A stretch of 64,000 nucleotides of DNA from Mesorhizobium sp. CAU 1732 (GTDB lineage Bacteria; Pseudomonadota; Alphaproteobacteria; Rhizobiales; Rhizobiaceae). Location: NCBI RefSeq assembly GCF_039888675.1, contig NZ_JBDQQR010000001.1, forward strand, positions 2,666,001-2,730,000, written 5' to 3'. The position numbers and the translations under genes were made by a program. The notes under the pieces are model-generated. The model worked only from the letters and a program-made list of their open reading frames with translations, was not told the DNA's origin and did not search any database. This document shows positions 58,555 to 64,000 of this stretch, in pieces (position 1 is the stretch's first letter; each line of letters begins with the position of its first letter).

Positions 58555-59330
58555 GCTGGCTTGGACTGCAAGGCCGGACCGCCGTCGTTACCGGAGCCGG
58601 CGGCGGCATAGGGCAGGCGATCTGCGCGGCCCTGGCTACCGAAGGGGTTCGGGTGATCCTGCTCGACCGCGACACGGACCGCGCCGAAGAACAGGCCGCC
58701 AGGCTGGGCGGCGGCGCGCTGGCGCTGCGGTGCGATCTGGCGAAACCCGACGAGGTGACGGAAGCCGCGGCGCAGGTCGATGCCGAGGGCGGGGCCGACA
58801 TCCTCGTGAACTCCGCTGCAATCCTGCGACCCGGGACGCTGGACACTCTCTCCGAAGCGGACTGGTCGGCCATGCTTGCGGTGAACCTGACGGGCTATCT
58901 GACGGCCTCGCAGGCGTTTGGCCGCGGCATGCTGGCGCGCGGTCGGGGCGCGCTGGTGCATATCGCCTCTATATCCGGCTCGCAGCCGCAACCTGCCAGC
59001 GGCGCCTATTCCGCATCGAAAGCGGCGACGCTCATGTTGTCGCGGCAGCTCGCCTTCGAATGGGGTCCGCGTGGCGTGCGGTCGAACTGCGTCAGTCCCG
59101 GTCTGGTGATGACCCCGATGTCCGCCGGTTTCTATGCCGATCCCGAGGTGCGGGCGAAGCGCGAAGCGATGGTGCCGCTGCGCCGCATCGCGACGCCGGA
59201 CGACATGGCGGATGTCGCGCTTTATCTGGCGTCGGATCGCGCGGCCTATGTGACGGGGCAGGACATCGTGGTGGATGGCGGGCTCTCGCAAGGGCTGATG
59301 GGGCTGGTGCCGAGGCCCGGCTATGCGTGA
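58551..59330 (+). CDS. Short-chain dehydrogenase/reductase, first of two
   Basis: The 259-residue SDR has the cofactor motif VTGAGGGIGQAICAALA, an ILVNSAA segment, the catalytic serine in SISGSQPQPASGAYSASKAA with Tyr-x-x-x-Lys, and the family C-terminal DGGLSQGLMG. Acidic residues after the second strand (DRDTD) fit NAD preference. It overlaps the flavin gene by four bases and the next SDR by eight. Substrate unknown; likely a cyclic alcohol in the same pathway. Confidence 0.9.
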   Translation: MSWLGLQGRTAVVTGAGGGIGQAICAALATEGVRVILLDRDTDRAEEQAARLGGGALALRCDLAKPDEVTEAAAQVDAEGGADILVNSAAILRPGTLDTLSEADWSAMLAVNLTGYLTASQAFGRGMLARGRGALVHIASISGSQPQPASGAYSASKAATLMLSRQLAFEWGPRGVRSNCVSPGLVMTPMSAGFYADPEVRAKREAMVPLRRIATPDDMADVALYLASDRAAYVTGQDIVVDGGLSQGLMGLVPRPGYA

Positions 59331-60066
59331 CGCGCTGGTTACGGGCGGCGCGGACGGCATCGGCCTCGCCATCGCCACGGCGCTTGCCGGCGCGGGGTAT
59401 CGGGTGACGATCGCCGATCTCGATGGCGACAAGGCCATCGCGCGGGCGTCGGAGCTGGGCGACGCGCATCGCGGCATCGCCTGCGACGTGACCGACGAGG
59501 CGATGGTCATCGCCGCTGCCGCATCGGCCCCGTTCGACGTTCTGGTCAACAATGCCGGTATCGGCGACAGCCATTTGCCGACGCTGGAGCAGGAGCTCGG
59601 CGCGTTCCGCCGCGTTCTGGACGTCCACCTCGCGGGCACGTTCACGATGTCGCGGGAGGTGGGGCGGGGCATGGTCGCGCGCGGACGCGGGGCCATCGTC
59701 AACCTGTCCTCCATCGCGGGGCTGACGGGCCTGCCCAAGCGCAACGCCTACGGCGCGGCCAAGGCCGGCATCGTGGCGATGACCCGCTCCATGGCGTGCG
59801 AATGGGCCGGGCGGGGCGTGCGGGTGAATGCCGTCGCGCCGGCTTTCGTGGAAACGGCGCTGGTCAGGCAACTCGCCGATGCCGGACGGATCGACCTGCC
59901 GACGCTGCGCCGCCGCACGCCGATCGGGCGGTTGATCGCTGCCGAAGAAGTGGCGTCAGCGGTTGCCTTCCTGGCGTCGGACGCCGCGACCGGCATCACC
60001 GGCGCGGTGCTGCCCGTCGATGGCGGCTGGACTGCGTTCGGCGATTTCGGGGATGCGTCGGGCTAG
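59323..60066 (+). CDS. Short-chain dehydrogenase/reductase, second of two
   Basis: The 247-residue SDR has VTGGADGIGLAIATALA, LVNNAGIGDSH, the serine of SSIAGLTG and the Tyr-x-x-x-Lys of NAYGAAKAG. DLDGDKA suggests NAD binding. It overlaps the first SDR by eight bases, and no gene follows on this strand before the convergent DUF1801 gene. With the flavin enzyme it forms a three-step oxidation module. Confidence 0.9.
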   Translation: MRDALVTGGADGIGLAIATALAGAGYRVTIADLDGDKAIARASELGDAHRGIACDVTDEAMVIAAAASAPFDVLVNNAGIGDSHLPTLEQELGAFRRVLDVHLAGTFTMSREVGRGMVARGRGAIVNLSSIAGLTGLPKRNAYGAAKAGIVAMTRSMACEWAGRGVRVNAVAPAFVETALVRQLADAGRIDLPTLRRRTPIGRLIAAEEVASAVAFLASDAATGITGAVLPVDGGWTAFGDFGDASG

Positions 60067-60108
60067 CTCCGCCGTATTCTCCGCTATCACCTGTAACTCA
60101 TTGGCATA

Positions 60109-60570
60109 TCACATTTTCTCGCCGGGAAGCTTGCTGGCCTGCTCGACCCAGGCGGCGAACTGAGCCTCGTCCAGTTCGCCCTCATGGATGTCGAGGTAGC
60201 GAACGTCTTTCTGCTTGGATGCTCCCGGCGGCACGGGATCCAGCGACGCGCCCTGGAAGAACGCGACCTTGATGTACTTGGTGAAGCAGTGAAGGCTGAG
60301 GAACCAGCCATGGTCCGCATCGCCTGCACCATAAAAGGGCGAATTCCACTTCACCGCCTTGCGTACGCCGGGAAGCGTCCGTTCGATGACCGCATCGATG
60401 CGGCGCCCGACGTCGCTCTTCCAGCCCGGCATGGCGGCGATGTAGGCCTGCACCGGCTCATCGCCATACCCTTTGGGAATTTGCGGATTGCCGCCCGAGA
60501 GAAGCACGACCTCGCCGGGCGTATTGGCCTTCTTCGTGGAATTCGCCGGTTTCCGTGACGCTCCGGGCAT
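60109..60570 (-). CDS. DUF1801 family protein
   Basis: This 153-residue protein has the DUF1801/YdhG-like core: AYIAAMPGWKSDVGRRIDAVIERTLPGVRKAVKWNSPFYGAG followed by GWFLSLHCFTKYIKVAFFQGASLDP, noted for the conserved VKW-x-x-P and F-x-x-K-x-A. The start at 60570 has AGGAG upstream. It is a frequent small protein with no assigned reaction, and is not clearly part of an operon with its neighbours. Confidence 0.82.
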   Translation of the reverse strand: MPGASRKPANSTKKANTPGEVVLLSGGNPQIPKGYGDEPVQAYIAAMPGWKSDVGRRIDAVIERTLPGVRKAVKWNSPFYGAGDADHGWFLSLHCFTKYIKVAFFQGASLDPVPPGASKQKDVRYLDIHEGELDEAQFAAWVEQASKLPGEKM

Positions 60571-60580
60571 CTCGCGACTC

Positions 60581-60805
60581 CTATCTTGCCACGCGTTGTC
60601 CGCTGCCCCATTTGGCGGCATAGGGCAGCACGAACAGATAGAGGCCGCTAGCCAGGAGGAGGAAGAGCGGAGCGAGCGGCAGGAAATACACCCACTCCGC
60701 CGGTTCGGTGCCGACGCCCAGGGCGACGAAGATGGCCGTGACGATCGCCGTGAAGATGATCGACACCCAGCGATGGATTTTTCTGATCCAGTAATTCCAG
60801 TTCAA
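60581..60805 (-). CDS. Small two-helix membrane protein
   Basis: This 74-residue protein starts with NWNYWIRKIHRWVSIIFT, has a first membrane helix to about residue 30 and a second from about 40 to 60 (WVYFLPLAPLFLLLASGLYLF). The TTG at 60805 is chosen because GGAGG lies five bases before it and the N-x-x-W-I-R-x-x-H-R-W start is usual for this family; the frame would otherwise run to ATG at 60826 or beyond. It starts 46 bases after the SRPBCC gene on the same strand. Confidence 0.7.
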   Translation of the reverse strand: MNWNYWIRKIHRWVSIIFTAIVTAIFVALGVGTEPAEWVYFLPLAPLFLLLASGLYLFVLPYAAKWGSGQRVAR

Positions 60806-60850
60806 TGGGACCTCCTCTGAAGACATGCTGCGGATCGGGCGACGCATACG

Positions 60851-61261
60851 TCAGTCCATCCGCGTGACGACCTCTTCCAGATTGGTAAGGAAATTCTTCC
60901 AACCCGCTGTTGCGCCACGGTAATAAGGCTGTTGATCCGGCCTGAAACCCGTCTGCTCCATACGCAGAACAGTCCCCGTTCCGGTCGGAGTGAGCGTCCA
61001 GGTGACGACGCTTTCGAGATCCTTGGTGTTCCAGCTATAGGCGAGCGTCTTGTTCGGCTCCACGGTGCGGATTTCACAGTCGACGAAACCCCATTGCGCG
61101 CTGAGATTGAACTGGTGTCCCATTTCCGGCTTGAAGGTGTTCTTCATCAGCCACTCCTCGATCAGATGCGGTTGCGTGAGCGCACGCCATATCTTTTCCG
61201 GCGGATGAGCGATCTCGCGCTCGACCACGACAGAGAGCGTTTCGGTCGACATTTCAGTCAT
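60851..61261 (-). CDS. SRPBCC/AHSA1-family protein
   Basis: The 136-residue START-like protein has VVVEREIAHPPEKIWRALTQPHLIEEWLM, the classic entry of AHSA1-type proteins, and the C-terminal GWKNFLTNLEEVVTRMD. Such proteins hold a hydrophobic ligand pocket. Its ATG overlaps the ArsR stop by four bases, and ArsR-SRPBCC pairs are very common, pointing to a regulator with its ligand-handling partner. Function unknown. Confidence 0.88.
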   Translation of the reverse strand: MTEMSTETLSVVVEREIAHPPEKIWRALTQPHLIEEWLMKNTFKPEMGHQFNLSAQWGFVDCEIRTVEPNKTLAYSWNTKDLESVVTWTLTPTGTGTVLRMEQTGFRPDQQPYYRGATAGWKNFLTNLEEVVTRMD

Positions 61262-61590
61262 TGATCCATCCTGTTCAGCAGGTCTTCGAGGTCGTCGAAA
61301 CGGTTTTGCCAAAACCCCGACATCTGGTTCGTCCAGTCGACCAGCGGAGCCAGCGCGCCGATCTGCGCGCTGTAATGCGTCTGGCGGCCTTGCGGGCGAT
61401 CACGCACCAGCCCGGCCTGCTTCAGGACGCCGAGGTGCTTGGAGACGGCCGGTTGCGAAATGCCGGCTTCAGCCGTCAAAGCGCCGACCGTCTGCTCTCC
61501 GGTGCGGCACAGCCGCTCGAAAATGGCCCGCCGCGTCGGATCGGCGAGCGTTTTGAAAAGCATATCGTGAGCATGAAGCATCGGACACAT
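61258..61590 (-). CDS. ArsR-family transcriptional regulator
   Basis: The 110-residue winged-helix regulator contains LFKTLADPTRRAIFERL, GALTAEAGISQPAVSKHLGVLKQAGLV (recognition helix SQPAVSKHL) and a short tail. It lacks the metal-binding cysteines of ArsR proper, so it senses something else. It precedes the SRPBCC gene in the same direction and is probably autoregulated through the palindrome at 61602-61618. Confidence 0.9.
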   Translation of the reverse strand: MCPMLHAHDMLFKTLADPTRRAIFERLCRTGEQTVGALTAEAGISQPAVSKHLGVLKQAGLVRDRPQGRQTHYSAQIGALAPLVDWTNQMSGFWQNRFDDLEDLLNRMDQ

Positions 61591-61601
61591 AACTCATTGG
61601 C

Positions 61602-61618
61602 TATTGATTAGATCAATA
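61602..61618. promoter_or_regulatory. ArsR operator candidate
   Basis: TATTGAT (61602-61608) and ATCAATA (61612-61618) form a seven-base inverted repeat with a TAG centre, 12-28 bases upstream of the ArsR start. Confidence 0.65.
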
Positions 61619-61692
61619 ACCGCCGAGCTATATGTGAGTCAAGAATGAAAGGAAGGGCGCGCTGGCCAATGGCGTCGGAAGACACCGGCTTT

Positions 61693-61714
61693 GGCCCGGC
61701 GGCGATGCCGGGCC
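61693..61714 (-). terminator. Stem-loop downstream of the second livF
   Basis: GGCCCGGC (61693-61700) pairs with GCCGGGCC (61707-61714) 17-38 bases after the livF stop on the minus strand. A T-run is missing, so its strength is uncertain. Confidence 0.5.
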
Positions 61715-61730
61715 TCTCGGTTCGGGCTCG

Positions 61731-62453
61731 TCAGGCGGCGTCTTCGATGTGGCCGCCGAGGAACAACTGGCCGACGCGGGGGTCCGCGAGCAGCTTGTCG
61801 GCGCGATCATGCATCCGCATCTGGCCCAGTTCCAGCACCAGCCCGAAATCGGACATGGCGAGAGCCGCCTTGGCGTTCTGCTCCACCATCAGGATCGTGA
61901 CGCCCTGGTCGCGCAGGCGGATCAGCGTCTGGAACACCTCCTGGACGAGGTTCGGCGACAGGCCGATGGAGGGCTCGTCGATCAGCATCAGCTTGGGATC
62001 GAGCAGCAGCGCGCGCGCGATTTCGAGCTGCTTCTGCTGGCCGCCCGAAAGCTCGACGGCCTTCTGGTCCTTGCGTTCGCGCAGCATCGGGAACTGGTCC
62101 ATGACCTCGTCGATGCGCCGCCGCACCTTGGCCTGATCCCTCGACGTGATGCCGCCCAGTTCGAGATTGTGGAACACGGAAAGCTGCGGCACGACGTTGC
62201 GGCCCTGCGGCACATAGGTGACGCCGCGCGCGATCATCTGGGCCGGGCTTTTGTGCGTGACGTCTTCGCCCTCCAGCACGATTTGCCCGGAATGGATGTT
62301 CAGGAGGCCGAAGACCGCCTTGAACACCGTCGATTTGCCGGCGCCGTTCGGCCCGATCATCGTCGTGATCGAGGCCTTGGGGATTTCGAAGCTGGTGCCG
62401 TTCAGAATGGTGATACGGCCGTAACCGCCTGTGATGTTCTTGAGTTCCAGCAT
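61731..62453 (-). CDS. livF: Branched-chain-type ABC transporter ATP-binding protein LivF (second system)
   Basis: The 240-residue ATPase has Walker A GPNGAGKST, the ELSGGQQKQLEIARALL signature and Walker B LMLIDEPSIGLSP, with EQNAKAAL in the LivF H-loop position. It belongs to a second Liv-type importer whose receptor and LivH genes lie beyond the window. It starts one base after the livG stop. Sequence differs clearly from the livF at 50275, so the two systems are separate. Confidence 0.9.
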   Translation of the reverse strand: MLELKNITGGYGRITILNGTSFEIPKASITTMIGPNGAGKSTVFKAVFGLLNIHSGQIVLEGEDVTHKSPAQMIARGVTYVPQGRNVVPQLSVFHNLELGGITSRDQAKVRRRIDEVMDQFPMLRERKDQKAVELSGGQQKQLEIARALLLDPKLMLIDEPSIGLSPNLVQEVFQTLIRLRDQGVTILMVEQNAKAALAMSDFGLVLELGQMRMHDRADKLLADPRVGQLFLGGHIEDAA

Positions 62454-62454
62454 G

Positions 62455-63201
62455 TCAGCCTCCCAGATAGGCGTCGATGACCATCTGGTTCGACCGGATC
62501 TCCTCCGGCGTCCCTTCGGCAATCAACTCGCCTTGCGCCAGCACGATGATACGCGTGCACAGCGACATCACGAACTCCATATTGTGCTCGATGACCACGA
62601 ACGTCGTTCCGTGTTCACGGTTGTAGGTCATCAGCCGGTCCTTCAGATGCGTGAGCATGGTCAGGTTGACGCCGCCGGCCGGCTCGTCCAGCAGCACGAT
62701 GCCGGGACCCGCCATGAACGCCATCGCCGCATCGACCAGCTTCTGCTGGCCGTAGGAGAGCGAACCCGCCTCCGTGTCGCGGTAGGGCGTCAGGCGGAAG
62801 AACTCGATCAACTGTTCCGCCTTGCCGGTCAGCCCGGCGTCCGACTTTCCGAACAGGCGCGAGAGCATCGAGCCCTCGTGCTCCTGTCCGGCGATGAGGA
62901 CGTTGTCGAGCACGGTCATCTTCGGAAAGACGGAGAGCTGCTGGAAGGTACGGCCGACGCCCATCAGCGACAGGTCGGCCGGGCGAACGCCGTCCGTCGG
63001 CTTGCCGTTGATCTCGCAGTGGCCCTCGGTCGGCTTGAGCTGGCCGAGGATGCAGTTGAAGAGCGTCGACTTGCCCGATCCGTTCGGCCCGATGAGGCCG
63101 AGGATTTCGCCTTTCTTCACGTCGAAGCTGACATTGTTCACGGCGCGGATGCCGCCGAACTGCCGCGACATGTTGCGTACGGAAAGAATGGTCTCCGTCA
63201 C
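62455..63201 (-). CDS. livG: Branched-chain-type ABC transporter ATP-binding protein LivG (second system)
   Basis: The 248-residue ATPase has Walker A GPNGSGKST, signature LSYGQQKLVDAAMAFM, Walker B IVLLDEPAGGVN and the IEHNMEFVM H-loop. The start is a GTG at 63201 that overlaps the permease stop by four bases, rather than a longer frame that would read into the permease gene. It works with the LivF encoded next. Confidence 0.9.
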   Translation of the reverse strand: MTETILSVRNMSRQFGGIRAVNNVSFDVKKGEILGLIGPNGSGKSTLFNCILGQLKPTEGHCEINGKPTDGVRPADLSLMGVGRTFQQLSVFPKMTVLDNVLIAGQEHEGSMLSRLFGKSDAGLTGKAEQLIEFFRLTPYRDTEAGSLSYGQQKLVDAAMAFMAGPGIVLLDEPAGGVNLTMLTHLKDRLMTYNREHGTTFVVIEHNMEFVMSLCTRIIVLAQGELIAEGTPEEIRSNQMVIDAYLGG

Positions 63202-64000
63202 AGTTGAGCTCCTTGCTGGATGTCGCGGCGCGCTTCCTGCTTCGGCTTCATCTTGTCGTAGAGCTTGTAGCCGAGCCCGATCAGACCGCCGGGCGAGAAG
63301 ACCATCAGAATGATGACCAGGAGCGCGTAGATGATGAGATAGTACCCCTCGGTGAAGCGCAGCATCTCGGGCAGCACGATCACGACCGCCGCGCCGAGCA
63401 TCGGGCCGAAGAAGTAGCCCGAGCCGCCGACCACCACCATCAGGAGCAGTTTCAGGGACAGGAGCAACGCGAAGCTGTGCGGTTCGATGAACTGCACGAG
63501 CGGTGTCTGCATCGCTCCCGCGAAGCCGCCGAAGGCCGAGCCGATGGCGAAGGCCAGCAGCGTCTGGCGGCGGATTTTCAGGCCGAGGCTTTCGGCGCGG
63601 ATCGGATTCTCGCGCAGTGCCTTGAAGGCGCGGCCCCAGGGCGACCGCAATATCCACCACATGACGCCCGCCGCGAGCAGGAAGCAGACCAGCGTGAAAT
63701 AGTAGAATTCGAGGTTCTTGCCGGTTGAGATGCCGAAGAATGTAGGCCGCGGCATTCCGACGAGGCCGAACGAGCCGCCGGTCAACCACTCCTCGTTTCG
63801 CAGCACGAGGAAGACCAGCGTGTTAAACGCCAGTGTCACGAAGGCGAGGAAGTGGTGCTGCACGCGCAGCGCCGGATAGCCGAGCAGCAGGCCGATCGCG
63901 AAGCAGCTCGAAATCGACAGGAGCGCCGCGAAGACCCAGTGGATACCCGCCAGCGTCAGCAGAGCGGTGATGTAGGCGCCGATGCCCATGAAGGCGGCCT
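63198..64000 (-). CDS. livM: Branched-chain-type ABC transporter permease LivM (second system), 5' end beyond the window
   Basis: About 267 residues of a multi-helix permease are visible, with AFMGIGAYITALLTLAG at the window edge, TGGSFGLVGMPRP and the LLLMVVVGGSGYFFGPMLGAAVV loop, all of the LivM type. The gene runs off the right edge, so its N-terminus is missing. It is coupled to livG by a GTGA overlap and, as in the first system, would pair with a LivH. Confidence 0.9.
   Translation of the reverse strand, partial: AAFMGIGAYITALLTLAGIHWVFAALLSISSCFAIGLLLGYPALRVQHHFLAFVTLAFNTLVFLVLRNEEWLTGGSFGLVGMPRPTFFGISTGKNLEFYYFTLVCFLLAAGVMWWILRSPWGRAFKALRENPIRAESLGLKIRRQTLLAFAIGSAFGGFAGAMQTPLVQFIEPHSFALLLSLKLLLMVVVGGSGYFFGPMLGAAVVIVLPEMLRFTEGYYLIIYALLVIILMVFSPGGLIGLGYKLYDKMKPKQEARRDIQQGAQL

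Noticed and set aside
1..64000. rRNA, tRNA, CRISPR array, insertion sequence or prophage
   Set aside because: No cloverleaf-like tRNA segment, conserved rRNA core, regularly spaced repeat array, transposase or integrase motif was recognised by eye; short tRNAs could still be missed without a dedicated search.

Overview
The window looks like part of the chromosome or a large replicon of a high-GC alphaproteobacterium, most likely a Hyphomicrobiales (Rhizobiales) member near Mesorhizobium and other Phyllobacteriaceae. The grounds are the GC-rich coding bias, dense operons with 4-base ATGA overlaps, many ABC and TRAP importers, and intergenic palindromic repeats of a type common in rhizobia (35126-35258 and 47364-47466). 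No rRNA, tRNA, CRISPR array, transposase or phage gene was seen. Nearly all of it is catabolic and transport capacity.

Layout. (1) 1-4.8 kb: the end of a peptide-type ABC importer, an FMN 2-hydroxyacid oxidase homologue with an altered active site, a small membrane protein, and a DCC-thioredoxin-like/DUF4166 pair. (2) 4.9-11.5 kb, minus strand: tetR-dctP-dctQ-dctM-cyclase-SMP30-BKACE, a carboxylate/lactone catabolic operon behind a perfect 14-bp inverted repeat. (3) 11.7-21.1 kb: an M20 amidohydrolase, a TenA-like protein and a BtpA/SgcQ protein, with a ribokinase divergent from them; then a LacI-headed minus-strand operon with a sugar ABC importer, a phosphotriesterase-like hydrolase and a ThuA/GATase-like protein. 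(4) 21.3-32.9 kb, plus strand: DeoR, a second BtpA/SgcQ, permease, M42 peptidase (SgcX-like), FGGY kinase, binding protein, double ATPase, second permease, DhaK, DhaL and aldo/keto reductase. This resembles the poorly understood E. coli sgc operon (sgcR, sgcQ, sgcX) with an ABC importer and kinases in place of the PTS. (5) 32.9-54.9 kb: a methoxy-aromatic (vanillate/syringate-type) island. A LigM-like tetrahydrofolate-dependent O-demethylase, a MetF-like reductase and PurU handle the methyl group. LigAB, LigI, a GalB-type hydratase, a CHA aldolase and a PrpF/GalD-type tautomerase carry out 4,5-(meta) cleavage of protocatechuate or gallate to pyruvate and oxaloacetate. Uptake is by a TAXI-TRAP system and a Liv-type ABC system. 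A type I extradiol dioxygenase lies alongside. (6) 55-60 kb: an AraC-controlled cluster with a flavin dehydrogenase, two SDRs and a NIPSNAP protein. (7) 60-64 kb: small housekeeping-like genes, an ArsR-SRPBCC pair and the end of a second Liv-type importer that runs off the window.

The main regulatory finding is that a near-identical palindrome, with core ATGTATACAT, lies upstream of the MetF-like gene, the hydrolase-ligAB operon, the GntR gene, the LigM-like gene and the livKHMGF operon. The FCD-type GntR encoded inside the island probably controls all of them as one regulon, while a separate TetR with a 40-bp nested palindrome probably controls the TRAP and lower-pathway operon.
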